Shown in pieces: positions 8,004 through 16,935 of a stretch of 64,000 nucleotides of DNA. A program made the position numbers and the translations under genes. The notes under the pieces were generated by a model that worked only from the letters and a program-made list of their open reading frames with translations, had not been told where the DNA came from and did not search any database. The stretch covers positions 930,001 through 994,000 of the forward strand of contig CBDDJT010000002.1 of the NCBI GenBank assembly GCA_965229765.1, in the 5' to 3' direction. Every line of letters starts with the position of its first letter. Within the stretch, counting starts at the first letter, position 1. The stretch is from ASV31 sp965229765 (GTDB lineage: Bacteria > Pseudomonadota > Alphaproteobacteria > Rhodobacterales > Rhodobacteraceae).

Positions 8004-9011
8004 TCAGGCGCGCTGACGGAACAGCGTCGGCGCGCCCTGAATGACACGGTCTCGGCATTCCTTGACGAAGGCCTTCTCGACCAGATGCTTGCGCGACAGC
8101 GCGTCGATCGACGCCTCGCCCTGCAATGCCTCTATCCCCAGTTCGGCGCAGAATTCGGGATCATGGGCCCGGTCGTCGGCGGGTTTCGTCTTGGGCGGAA
8201 TCGGCGCGTCCTCGGGCACGATGCCGTGCTTTTCGATCAGCCCGGCCATGAAGCTGCCCGGGCGCGGCGCGCCACCTTCCTTTTCCTCCAGCCGGGGCTT
8301 CATCCGCCGGGCCCAGAAGTGCACGCCGCGGGTCTCGGGCGACAGCCGCGCCTCGATGTCGAAGCGCGGCGCGATCATCTGGTTCCGCTCCTTGAAGCTG
8401 ATGGGATAGAACGCGGCCTCGGGCTCGGCCATCTCGATCTCGCCGGACTGGTGCAGGAACCACGTGACCGCGGCGGGGCCGGTAAAGCCCCAGTTCTGCT
8501 CTGTCATGTGGACCGGGCGGCCGGCATCGCGCTCTGCCTCCAGCTCGCGCTGCTGCCAGGGCTTCAGCCATGGCGCGATGGCGTACTCATCCGCGAAGAA
8601 CGCCAGCATGGCATCGAGCGCGGGGCTGTCCTGCGGCAGGCCCAGAACCGCATTGCAGACGACGCCGGGCTTTTCCCAGCCAAAGACATGCGCCCGGCCA
8701 TGGTCGAAGGGCCGCCAGCAGTACATGTCGGCGTCCACCCAGATCTCGTCGGTCTTCTTCAGCATGTGCAGGCGGAAGAAATCGGCGTGGATCGCCGGGC
8801 TGCCGGTGCGTGCGTGGCGCAGCATCGGCTCTGCCGGGAAGATCTCTTCGGCCGACTTGTTCTCGACCCCCTCGGGGACGTTGTCGATGGGGCTGTAGCT
8901 GTAAAGCGTGGTCGGGTGCCCGGCATGGGCAAAGGACACAAGGCACAACTGTTCCAGCCACGACAGCCGCCCCCCGATCCAGAGGCTGGAAATCCTTGGC
9001 AATTCTGGCAT
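8004..9011 (-). CDS. Glycosyltransferase with DXD motif (Gb3-synthase/capsular type)
   Basis: 335 residues from the ATG at 9011, with AGGAGG eight bases upstream. The segment HADFFRLHMLKKTDEIWVD followed by ADMYCWRP is the sugar-binding region with a DXD motif seen in the Gly_transf_sug/Gb3-synthase group (GT32-like). The N-terminus, with ISSLWIGGRLSWLEQLCLVSF, fits the same group. No signal peptide or membrane segment. It starts 35 bases after the upstream glycosyltransferase ends, so they probably share a transcript. Confidence 0.7.
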   Translation of the reverse strand: MPELPRISSLWIGGRLSWLEQLCLVSFAHAGHPTTLYSYSPIDNVPEGVENKSAEEIFPAEPMLRHARTGSPAIHADFFRLHMLKKTDEIWVDADMYCWRPFDHGRAHVFGWEKPGVVCNAVLGLPQDSPALDAMLAFFADEYAIAPWLKPWQQRELEAERDAGRPVHMTEQNWGFTGPAAVTWFLHQSGEIEMAEPEAAFYPISFKERNQMIAPRFDIEARLSPETRGVHFWARRMKPRLEEKEGGAPRPGSFMAGLIEKHGIVPEDAPIPPKTKPADDRAHDPEFCAELGIEALQGEASIDALSRKHLVEKAFVKECRDRVIQGAPTLFRQRA

Positions 9012-9045
9012 CAGCGGGTCCTCCTGCAAGGCGGCATGAACGGGG

Positions 9046-11283
9046 TCAATGGGTCTGCTCGGCGCGATCGACGGTAAAGAAGAAATCGGGCGTATGGTCG
9101 GCATCGACGACATCCTGCGGCACCACGTCGGGGCCTGCCAGGAAGACGCCCGCGCCGAAATGGGCGTGCATCCGCGACAGCCGCTTCATCCGGGCGCCCG
9201 TCAGCTCGTCATGAAGCGACAGGTAGTCCGGCCGCTCCTTCAGTTCGGCGATGCGGGTGCGGTGCGCGGCCACGCTGGCGCGGTGGGCGGCGGCGATCTC
9301 GGGGTCGGCCATCAGCCGGTCGAACTCTGCCCGGGTGGCATCCAGCCGGCGCAGGATCGACAGATCCTCTTCGGCGTTGTTGTTCATGCGGAACCAGTAG
9401 GCGGTGCCCTGATCGCGGTCGACGTGGTTCACCCGCCCCCGGTCGCGCTTTACCAGAAAGCTTTCGGCGGACCGCACGGCGTAATGGTTCAGCGTCACAA
9501 GGTCATAGCCATAGGTCGACGGCCCCGACCGCCACGCGTTGCGATACATCGTCTGCGGCAGCCGCCGGCCCGATCCGTTGACCCAGCGCACCTCGTCCAC
9601 CAGCTGCGGCTTCAGCCCCTTGGGCCGGTGCACGCCCAGCTTCTTGAACAGCCCCACCTGCCGCAACAGCGTCTTGAAGCCCCAGGCCTGGTGCGGCTTG
9701 CGGATGAATTCCGGCGCGCAGCGGGTGAACTGCCCGGTGACGAAAGCGTCGCGGTACGCGTCCACATCGGCATTGCCGAACAGCCGCCAGTTCATGGAGA
9801 TCAGGTTGGCATCGCCCACGGCGTCGTACAGATCCGCCAGCCGGCCCTTGCCCGCGTGGATGTTGATGAACTCGTCCACGTCCATGCAGATCACCCAGTC
9901 CAGCGCCTTGACCAGCGGCTCGTCCTCGGCGGCCTGCAACGCGGCGTGCTGGGGTTTCAGCCCGGTGTCGCGGAACGGGTTGTCGCGGTGTTCGACCAGC
10001 CCGCGCGCCTGCAACAGCTCCAGCATGGTGTCGGTGCCGTCGGTGCAATCGTTGGTGTAGACCAGAAACTTCTCGACCCCGATCGCGCGGTGATGGGCCA
10101 GCCATTCAAGGATGAAGGGCCCCTCGTTCTTCATCGTGGTGACGATGCCGGTCAGGTTGCTGTCGCGCACCGCGGCAGGTTTCAGTTCCTCCTCGGGGGC
10201 CCGCACCGGCTTGCCGCCGAAATGCTCGCCCATCAGCGCGATCAGCGTTTCCTCTTCCACAAGGCTGGTCTTGGGGACGATGGCGCCCACCGCCTCTGCC
10301 GGGTGGCGCAGCGCCATGCAGCGCAGGTAGGGCAAGGGCCCCGCCGCCGGGCCGGGCGTGCCGACCACGCGCACCAGCCGCCAGACCGACGCCGCGCCCG
10401 CGCGCGCCGGCGCCACGCACCAGCGCGGATTGCCCGCGCCGGCGTCAAAGCGGCGGCAGATATGGTCGCCGAAGACCGGGGCGGCATCCTTGCGCAGGCC
10501 CCACGGATAGACCCGCGTGCCGATCAGCCCCACCACACCGCCGGTGGCGTTGGCGGCCAGGGTAAAGACGTCCTGCCCCGCGGGCGGCAGCAACAGGTCG
10601 CTGACATCGAGGTTCAGCACCGCCCGCGCCCGATCAAGGAACCGGTGCCGCAGCGCCTCGTAGATCAGCACCTCGCCCAAAGGCGCGCGCCACGGGTCGG
10701 GCGCGGGCCGGTCCATCCGGTCCTTGCCCGGCGCGTCGGGGGCGTTGAAACGGTGCGCCTCGTCCCCCAGACCCTCCTTGCCCAGCGGCAGGCCCGGGTC
10801 CAGCACCACCACCCGCTCGATCCCCGGCACGGGGGCGGCGCGCAGCGCATCGGCCAGCCCCGACGGAGCATCCGGCGGCGCGCGGTCCACGATCAGCGCG
10901 GCCTGAAGACCCTGCGTCCGCGCGTGATAGTCCAGCCAGTCGCGCAGCACCCCGGGACCTTCGGCCCCGGTGATGACCAGCGCGGTGTTCAGCCCTTCGA
11001 ACAGCGCCGTCTCGGACGGCTCGGGCGTGATGTCCACGGGCATCCCCGCCAACGGCAGGTCAAAGGCCGCGTCCGGCCCGGTCTGGCCATGCACCGCCAG
11101 CGCGCCGCCGATCTGGCGCAGGGCCGACACGCTGAAATCGGCCGAGGATTCCACGGCCTCTGACGCCAGCCCCGTCTTGAAGAAACAGATCGCCCCTGCG
11201 CCGTCCGGATCGGGGCGCACCGCATCCAGCAGGATGCCATCCTCTGTCTCGACCGGCGTCCAGCGCCGCGTCAGCACGTCCAT
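9046..11283 (-). CDS. Large GT2-type glycosyltransferase with duplicated domain
   Basis: 745 residues. The C-terminal half (from about residue 375) is a complete Glyco_tranf_2_4 domain: VTTMKNEGPFILEWLAHHRA, then CMDVDEFINIHAG with the DxD-type motif, an SMNWRLFG segment and HYAVRSAESFLVKRDRGRVNH. The first half repeats the same outline in weak form (ALVITGAEGPGVLRDWLDYH, later LNLDVSDLLLPP), where the acidic DVDEF motif is lost, so it looks like a decayed copy serving structure or acceptor binding. A 325-residue relative with only the active domain lies at 27809-28786. First gene of a three-gene minus-strand run. Confidence 0.8.
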   Translation of the reverse strand: MDVLTRRWTPVETEDGILLDAVRPDPDGAGAICFFKTGLASEAVESSADFSVSALRQIGGALAVHGQTGPDAAFDLPLAGMPVDITPEPSETALFEGLNTALVITGAEGPGVLRDWLDYHARTQGLQAALIVDRAPPDAPSGLADALRAAPVPGIERVVVLDPGLPLGKEGLGDEAHRFNAPDAPGKDRMDRPAPDPWRAPLGEVLIYEALRHRFLDRARAVLNLDVSDLLLPPAGQDVFTLAANATGGVVGLIGTRVYPWGLRKDAAPVFGDHICRRFDAGAGNPRWCVAPARAGAASVWRLVRVVGTPGPAAGPLPYLRCMALRHPAEAVGAIVPKTSLVEEETLIALMGEHFGGKPVRAPEEELKPAAVRDSNLTGIVTTMKNEGPFILEWLAHHRAIGVEKFLVYTNDCTDGTDTMLELLQARGLVEHRDNPFRDTGLKPQHAALQAAEDEPLVKALDWVICMDVDEFINIHAGKGRLADLYDAVGDANLISMNWRLFGNADVDAYRDAFVTGQFTRCAPEFIRKPHQAWGFKTLLRQVGLFKKLGVHRPKGLKPQLVDEVRWVNGSGRRLPQTMYRNAWRSGPSTYGYDLVTLNHYAVRSAESFLVKRDRGRVNHVDRDQGTAYWFRMNNNAEEDLSILRRLDATRAEFDRLMADPEIAAAHRASVAAHRTRIAELKERPDYLSLHDELTGARMKRLSRMHAHFGAGVFLAGPDVVPQDVVDADHTPDFFFTVDRAEQTH

Positions 11284-11482
11284 CCTACTGCTCGCCCCGT
11301 GGTCGGCCTGCCGCCGCCGCGTTCTTCGTGTTTGGTGTCAGTCTACGCAAAAACCGTTTCCAAGACAAATACCGCCGCCTTGAAGCGGACCCCAGAAACC
11401 GCCAAATCCCCGGCAAATCTCCATCCTCGTGCCATAGTCACCGCAAATAACGGCAAGAGTTCGACGAAAGCCGAGGGTTCAG

Positions 11483-12457
11483 ATGTTCGACGAGGCCGCA
11501 GACGTGCAAGCGAGAAAAGACCCCGAAACCGCGGCGCTGTTCCGGCGGCTGGCGAAACTGCCGGCCGAGCGGCGCTTTTTCCGCGTGCTGGACGAGGCCC
11601 ACGCCGCCGCCTACGCCGAAGCAGGCGACACCCTTGTCGTCACCTTCGAGCGCACCGAAAGCATCCTGTCGGGTGGCGAGGCGCCGATGCCGCTGGGCCA
11701 CTGGCTCTCGGACACCTTCGGCTGGTCCTTTCTGACGATCCTTGTCACCGGCGCCACCTGGGCGCGCAGCGACGCGGTCTATGCGCTCTTCGACGACCTG
11801 ATCGACCGGGGCCTTTTCGACGGGTTCGAGCGTGTGCTGTTCTACGGCGCGGGCACGCAGGCCCATGCCGCCTGCGCCTTTGCCGTCGCGGCGCCGGGCG
11901 CCGATGTCATCGCCATCAGCCCGCAGGCCACCCTGTCGCCCGACCGCGCCGGGTTCGACCACCGCTTCGCCCCGGCCCGGCGCATGGATTTCACCAGCCG
12001 CTACGGCTATGCCCCGGCCATGCTGGACGCGGCGGGCGCCGTCCATATCCTCTATGACCCGCGCATCGACGAGGACGCCGCCCACGCCGCGCAGTTCAAC
12101 GCACCGCACATCCGCCTGCACCGCCTGCGCCATTTCGGCGAGAACCCCGAACAGATGCTGGCCCAGATGGAAGCCCTGCCGCGCATCTTCGAGCTTTGGG
12201 ACGAACACCGCCTGGACGCCCGCACGCTGGCGCAGGTGCTGCGCGCCAGACGCGGCAGCCGGTCCTACCTGATGCGGCTGTTCGACCAGACCCAAGAGGC
12301 CGAGAAGACCCTGCGCGGCGCGATCCTGTGCAACTTCGCGTGGCGCGAACTGGGTGCGCCGCGCTTCCGCCGCCGCCGCGACGAACTGGTCGCAGAGCTT
12401 CGGGCAGACGGCAACCCGGTCCCCGCCGCGCTGGAAGAAAGCCCCGAAGACGCCTGA
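11483..12457 (+). CDS. Conserved protein of unknown function, alpha/beta-hydrolase-like core
   Basis: 324 residues, divergent from the glycosyltransferase run. A mid-protein stretch (TILVTGATWARSDAVYALFDDL, then ERVLFYGAGTQAHAACAFA and ADVIAISPQATLSP) looks like the central sheet and nucleophile elbow of an alpha/beta-hydrolase, with the serine replaced by Thr or absent. Similar Rhodobacteraceae proteins are, as I recall, sometimes labelled phosphoadenosine phosphosulfate reductase, but I see no PAPS-reductase P-loop to support that name. The divergent position suggests a link with the glycan genes, not more. Confidence 0.5.
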   Translation: MFDEAADVQARKDPETAALFRRLAKLPAERRFFRVLDEAHAAAYAEAGDTLVVTFERTESILSGGEAPMPLGHWLSDTFGWSFLTILVTGATWARSDAVYALFDDLIDRGLFDGFERVLFYGAGTQAHAACAFAVAAPGADVIAISPQATLSPDRAGFDHRFAPARRMDFTSRYGYAPAMLDAAGAVHILYDPRIDEDAAHAAQFNAPHIRLHRLRHFGENPEQMLAQMEALPRIFELWDEHRLDARTLAQVLRARRGSRSYLMRLFDQTQEAEKTLRGAILCNFAWRELGAPRFRRRRDELVAELRADGNPVPAALEESPEDA

Positions 12458-12486
12458 CCGCCGCGACCGCGGGATTTCAATGCTGT

Positions 12487-12505
12487 ACGAATGACAGGCA
12501 TTCGT
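12487..12505. promoter_or_regulatory. Inverted repeat upstream of the ammonium channel gene
   Basis: Seven-base arms acgaatg and cattcgt around a five-base centre, about 130 bases before the channel start. It may be an operator, or a weak terminator of the preceding gene. A weak sigma-54-like candidate (tgaccacctcttgcg) lies downstream, but the TGG of the -24 element is not intact. Confidence 0.35.
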
Positions 12506-12634
12506 CAGTGATTTCGCCCAAAATTGGGGCAAACACACAACGCATGATAATTGACCACCTCTTGCGGGCATCTGCCTGTTTTCCCGGCGGCACAGCTCGG
12601 CTTTCTGACCCCTGACCAAGGAAGGGGAACGAAA

Positions 12635-13816
12635 ATGAACGGAGCGGATACCGCCTGGATCATCGTGGCCACAGCGCTTGTGCTGTTCATGACACTGCCG
12701 GGCCTGGCGCTGTTTTACGGGGGCCTCGTGCGCGCCCGCAACGTGCTGTCGGTCTTCACCCATTGCTACGTGATCGCCTGCCTGATGAGCGTTCTCTGGT
12801 TCGCCGTCGGCTATTCCATCGCCTTCGGACCGGGCGAAAGCGGCTTTTGGGGCGGGCTCGACCGCGCCTTCCTGTCGGGCGTCACCGCCGACAGCCTGTC
12901 GGGCACCCTGCCCGAGGTCCTGTTCTTCGCCTTCCAGATGACATTCGCCATCATCACCCCCGCGCTGATCGTCGGCGCCTATGTCGAGAGGGTCAGCTTC
13001 GGCTTCGTGATGCTTTTTTCGGCACTCTGGATGCTGATTGTCTACGCGCCGGTGGTTCACTGGGTCTGGGGCGGCGGGATGCTGGCCGATGGCGGGCTGT
13101 TCGGAGAGACCGGCGTGCGCGACTTCGCAGGCGGTATCGTGGTGCATGAAACCGCGGGCCTTGCCGCGCTGGTGATCGCCGTCCTTCTTGGCGCCCGCCG
13201 CAACCGCACCGTTCCGCCGCACAGCCCGGGCTATGTGATGCTGGGCGCCTCGATGCTCTGGGTCGGCTGGTTCGGCTTCAACGGCGGCTCGCAGCTGGCG
13301 GCCGACGGCGGCGCGGCGATGGCGCTTTCGGTCACGCATATCTCGGCCGCCACCGCCTCGCTGACCTGGGCGCTGTGGGAGCGGATCAAGTTCGGCAAGG
13401 TCTCGCTGGTGGGCATGGTCACCGGCACCATCGCGGGCCTTGCCTCGATCACGCCGGCCTCGGGTTTCGTCGGGCCGGTCGAGGCGCTGATCATCGGCGC
13501 GGTCGCCGGCATCCTCTGCCAGGAGGCGGTGAACCTGATCCGCAACGGGCTGGGGATCGACGACACGCTGGACGTCTTTGCCGTACACGGCGTGGGCGGC
13601 ATCTTCGGCACCATCATGATCGCCGTTTTCGGTGCCGGCGCATGGGCCGCGCAGCTAGGCGCGCTGGCCATCGTAGGGGTCTATACCGTGGTCGTCACCG
13701 CCGTTCTGGTGCTGATCGTCAAGGCCCTGACCGGCCTGCGCGTGGACGCCGAGACAGAGACGAGCGGCCTCGACATCACGGTGCACGGCGAACGCGCCTA
13801 CGACATCAGCTCGTAG
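12635..13816 (+). CDS. amtB: Ammonium channel, Amt family
   Basis: 393 residues from the ATG at 12635, with GGAAGGGG just upstream. Eleven or so hydrophobic segments. The pore twin histidines are in place: His171 in VVHETAG and His318 in VFAVHGVGG. The GxxNNGS-like region appears as WFGFNGGSQLAADG. It carries NH4+/NH3 inward across the inner membrane. No glnK lies beside it, which is unusual, since amtB and glnK are normally paired. Urease lies nearby, so the local gene set covers nitrogen uptake and release. Confidence 0.93.
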   Translation: MNGADTAWIIVATALVLFMTLPGLALFYGGLVRARNVLSVFTHCYVIACLMSVLWFAVGYSIAFGPGESGFWGGLDRAFLSGVTADSLSGTLPEVLFFAFQMTFAIITPALIVGAYVERVSFGFVMLFSALWMLIVYAPVVHWVWGGGMLADGGLFGETGVRDFAGGIVVHETAGLAALVIAVLLGARRNRTVPPHSPGYVMLGASMLWVGWFGFNGGSQLAADGGAAMALSVTHISAATASLTWALWERIKFGKVSLVGMVTGTIAGLASITPASGFVGPVEALIIGAVAGILCQEAVNLIRNGLGIDDTLDVFAVHGVGGIFGTIMIAVFGAGAWAAQLGALAIVGVYTVVVTAVLVLIVKALTGLRVDAETETSGLDITVHGERAYDISS

Positions 13817-13843
13817 TCCGCACACGCCTGCAAACGACCCGGC

Positions 13844-13870
13844 GCCGGGCCCCAGCGGGCCCGGCGTCTT
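13844..13870 (+). terminator. GC-rich hairpin after amtB
   Basis: Nine-base arms gccgggccc (13844-13852) and gggcccggc (13857-13865) around a four-base loop, followed by gtctt. It lies 28 bases past the amtB stop. The stem is strong but the T tract is poor. Confidence 0.6.
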
Positions 13871-13921
13871 GCGTTCACGCCCCCGCCCCGCCAGAACGAC
13901 CCCACAAACGGAGGGCAACAC

Positions 13922-14815
13922 ATGACGGCAGAGACAATCGGTTTCGTGGGCGCGGGCCTGATGGGCCACGGCATGGCGAAGAACCTGCTTGCGGCGGGAT
14001 ACCCCGTGACGGTGATCGCGCACCGCAACCGCGCCCCGGTCGAGGACCTCGTGGCACAGGGCGCGACAGAGGCCGCCAGCCTCGCCGACCTCGCCGCGCG
14101 CAGCAGCGTCGTGCACATCTGCGCCCCCGGCTCGCCGCAGGTCGAGGCGATCGTTGGCGCGCTTCTGCCCGCGCTTGTCCCCGGCAGCGTGGTGGTGGAC
14201 TGCTCCACCGCCGATCCCAATTCCACCCTTGCGCTGGCCGCACGACTGACGGCGGCGGGCCATCACATGGCCGACGCGCCGCTGGGCGGAACGCCCGTGC
14301 AGGCCGAAGCGGGCGAGCTTTCGACGATGGTCGGCGCGGATCAGGCGATCTTTGATCGCCTGCGCCCCGTGCTGGGCGCCTGGGCCGCGTCGGTGGTCCA
14401 CCTTGGCCCCACCGGCACCGGCCACAAGATGAAGCTGCTCAACAACTTCCTGTCACTTGGATATGCCGCGATCTATTCCGAGGCGCTGGCGCTGGCCGCC
14501 CGCACCGGCATCAGCACCTCCCAGTTCGACAGCGTGATCCGGGGCAGCCGCATGGACTGCGGATTCTACCAGACGTTCATGGGCTACGCGCTGGACGGCA
14601 ACCGCGAGTCGCACCGCTTCACGCTGACGAACGCCCACAAGGACATGCGGTACCTCGCCGCGATAGCCGACCAGGCGGGTGTCGCGAACCCGGTCGGCAG
14701 CGCGGTCAAGAACAGCTTCGCCCTTGCCGTGAACACCGGCGGTGACGGGCCAGAGGACTATGTCCCCCACCTCGCCGACTTCATCGCCCGCGCCAATGGG
14801 GCGACGCACGGATAG
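13922..14815 (+). CDS. NAD(P)-dependent oxidoreductase, 3-hydroxyisobutyrate dehydrogenase family
   Basis: 297 residues with a GGAGGG site before the ATG. The N-terminal Rossmann motif is GFVGAGLMGHGMAKNLL, followed by the family substrate loop DAPLGGTPVQAEAGELS and the catalytic-lysine region GTGHKMKLLNNFLSLGYAAIYSEA. These are marks of the beta-hydroxyacid dehydrogenases. The exact substrate (hydroxyisobutyrate, tartronate semialdehyde or other) cannot be assigned. Confidence 0.85.
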   Translation: MTAETIGFVGAGLMGHGMAKNLLAAGYPVTVIAHRNRAPVEDLVAQGATEAASLADLAARSSVVHICAPGSPQVEAIVGALLPALVPGSVVVDCSTADPNSTLALAARLTAAGHHMADAPLGGTPVQAEAGELSTMVGADQAIFDRLRPVLGAWAASVVHLGPTGTGHKMKLLNNFLSLGYAAIYSEALALAARTGISTSQFDSVIRGSRMDCGFYQTFMGYALDGNRESHRFTLTNAHKDMRYLAAIADQAGVANPVGSAVKNSFALAVNTGGDGPEDYVPHLADFIARANGATHG

Positions 14816-14842
14816 GGGCAGGTCACGCGCCACAGCTGGCAC

Positions 14843-15629
14843 CGGATGGCCGCGGCCCGCCGCTGCCGACACCCGAGGTCCTCACTTTATCCCGGCCAAA
14901 TCCGGACGCCCCCCCGAGCGCGCGCTGGTGTTGCCAAAGCGGCTGGCCGGGGGGCGGCCATCCGCTGCCCGGGCCGCCTAGCCGCTGTTCCGGGCGGGAT
15001 CTCTCCGCACAACCCGCGCCGGGACAGAACGCCACCAAAGGGCATCGGATGGCCGCGGCCTGCCGCGCCAACGCCCGAGGTCTTCACTTTATACCGGCCA
15101 AATCCAGACGACCCCTGAGCGCGCGCAAACGTCGCCAAAGCGGCTGGCCGAAGGGGCGGCCATCCGCTGCCCGGGCCGCCTAGCCGCTGTTCCGGGCGGG
15201 ATCTCTCCGCACAACCCGCGCCGGGACAGAACGCCACCAAAGGGCATCGGATGGCCGCGGCCTGCCGCGCCAACGCCCGAGGTCTTCACTTTATCCCGGC
15301 CAAGCCCGGACGACCCCTGAGCGCGCGCTGGTGTTGCCAAAGCGGCTGGCCGAAGGGGCGGCCATCCGCTGCCCGGGCCGCCTTGCGGCGGCTGTTCCGG
15401 GCAAAGTCTCTCCGATCAGCCCACGCCGGGACATGACCCCCAAGAAAGGGCCGCGGATGGCCGCGGCCCGCCGCTGCCGACGATTGAGGTCTGCGCTTTA
15501 TCCCGGCCAAGCCCGGACGACCCCTGAGCGCGCGCAAACGTCGCCAAAGCGGCTGGCCGAAGGGGCGGCCATCCGCTGCCCGGGCCGCCTTGCGGCGGCT
15601 GTTCCGGGCGGGGTCTCTCCGCTCCAACA
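14843..15629 (-). repeat. Four tandem copies of a structured ~205-bp element, 3' of ureG
   Basis: Units begin at 14843, 15046, 15248 and 15454 (counted on the plus strand from the cggatggcc core), so the period is 202-206 bp. Read on the minus strand, i.e. as continuation of the urease transcript, each unit folds as: a composite hairpin with outer GCCCGG/CCGGGC and inner GCCGCC/GGCGGC arms around GCAA (15578-15609 and 15371-15402); a second long hairpin with arms agcgg(c/a)tggcc; and a third stem (G)GGTC/GACC(T)C around a ccgg...ccggg core. The two left-hand units have lost the GCAA hairpin. The first unit on the minus strand starts about 50 bases after the ureG stop. Two more copies lie at 26361-26770. 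Confidence 0.9.
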
Positions 15630-15658
15630 GCACCCAGGCAGGCGCCGGAAAGGCAGCC

Positions 15659-16291
15659 CTAGGCCTCGACCAACCCCGGCACCAACCCGCCCTCGCGTTC
15701 GAGGAAGGCCACGATCTCGTCCACGCCGATCCCGCTTCGCAGCCCGGCCATCACATAGGGCCGCCCGGCCCGCGCCGCGGCGGTGTCGGCCTCCAGGAGC
15801 GCGCGGTCCACGCCCACCGCCTCGGCCAGGTCGGTCTTGTTGACCACCAGAAGATCCGAGCGCGTCAGCCCCGGCCCCTTCTTGCGCGGGATATCCTGCC
15901 CCGCCGCCGTGTCGATCACGTAGATCGTCAGATCCGCCAGTTCCGGGCTGAACGTCGCCGCAAGGTTGTCACCACCCGATTCGATCAGCACGAGGTCGAG
16001 GTCCGGGATCGCCGCCGTCAGGTCCGCCACCGCGGCCAGGTTGATAGAGGCATCCTCGCGGATCGCGGTATGCGGGCAGCCGCCGGTTTCCACGCCGCGG
16101 ATCCGCTCCAGTGGCAGGACCTGCGCGCGCATCAGGAACTCGGCATCCTCGCGCGTGTAGATGTCATTGGTGATGACGGCCATGGAATGGCGCGCCGCCA
16201 TCGCGCGGCACAGCGCGGCGGTCAGCGTCGTCTTGCCGGCGCCCACCGGGCCGCCGATGCCCACGCGCAGGGGTCCGTTCGGGCTGGTCAT
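15659..16291 (-). CDS. ureG: Urease accessory GTPase UreG
   Basis: 210 residues. Walker A is GGPVGAGKTTLT near residue 17, the metal-site segment GCPHTAIREDAS is at about residue 70, and LVLIESGGDNLAATFSPELADL and VVNKTDL follow. UreG hydrolyses GTP and delivers nickel to the urease apoenzyme with UreE, UreF and UreD. The ATG overlaps the ureF stop (ATGA). Last gene of the urease run; the tandem repeat array follows. Confidence 0.97.
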   Translation of the reverse strand: MTSPNGPLRVGIGGPVGAGKTTLTAALCRAMAARHSMAVITNDIYTREDAEFLMRAQVLPLERIRGVETGGCPHTAIREDASINLAAVADLTAAIPDLDLVLIESGGDNLAATFSPELADLTIYVIDTAAGQDIPRKKGPGLTRSDLLVVNKTDLAEAVGVDRALLEADTAAARAGRPYVMAGLRSGIGVDEIVAFLEREGGLVPGLVEA

Positions 16292-16935
16292 GTCCTGAAG
16301 ATCCTTACATCCATCGTTTCGTGGCGCATCGCCGCGATATCGGCGCCCGGCACGCAGGTGGCAATATCGTCGGGGCAGGCCACGGCGGCCTCGGCCGCCA
16401 CCGCCAGGATACGGGGCCGCAGGCGCATCAGTACCCCCTGCCCCGCATTCTGGCCCAGCGGCACAAAGCGCACGGCCGCCCCGATCAGCGTGCCGGCAAA
16501 AGCCTGAAGATACTGCGCTGCCACCACCTCTGCCGGCAGGCCCAGCGTCCGCGCCGCCACCCCCACCGCCACCGGGTAGGGCGCGCACGGCACGTCCTGA
16601 CCCAACGCCGCCAGCGTCGCGGCAAAGGCCCGGCCCAGCGCCTCGGTCTCTTCCAGCCGCTCGGCGCTGGCCGCCAGCGCGCGCGCCGTGGCCGCCAGCG
16701 TATCGGCATCCTCGCCCCGCAGGGCCGCGCACAGAAGGATCGCGTCCGCCCGGCCGGACCCCAGCGCCAGCAGGTCGCCCACCCAGCCCTCCAGCCCGGC
16801 GGCATCCGTCACTTCCCCGGCGGCGATGGCGGCCTCCAGCCCGTGGGAATAGGCGAACCCCGACACCGGAAAGGCCGGCGACAGCCATTGCGCCAGCGTC
16901 AGCAGCGCGGCGCCGTCGGCGGCCTCAATGCGCAT
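16288..16935 (-). CDS. ureF: Urease accessory protein UreF
   Basis: 215 residues from the ATG at 16935 (MRIEAADGAALLTLAQWLSP). The family start region LSPAFPVSGFAYSHGLEAAI and the C-terminal region with RFVPLGQNAGQGVLMRL are present. All-helical protein that forms the UreD-UreF-UreG activation complex. It overlaps ureE by 11 bases and ureG by 4. Confidence 0.95.
   Translation of the reverse strand: MRIEAADGAALLTLAQWLSPAFPVSGFAYSHGLEAAIAAGEVTDAAGLEGWVGDLLALGSGRADAILLCAALRGEDADTLAATARALAASAERLEETEALGRAFAATLAALGQDVPCAPYPVAVGVAARTLGLPAEVVAAQYLQAFAGTLIGAAVRFVPLGQNAGQGVLMRLRPRILAVAAEAAVACPDDIATCVPGADIAAMRHETMDVRIFRT

Noticed and set aside
12540..12600. Sigma-54 promoter before amtB
   Set aside because: tgaccacctcttgcg lacks the GG of the -24 element; too weak to call.
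14887..15633. Repeated small open frames in the tandem array (e.g. residues like MARQAAAIRCPL)
   Set aside because: They arise from the repeated DNA itself, have no ribosome sites and are not gene-like; the structured element explains the repeat.
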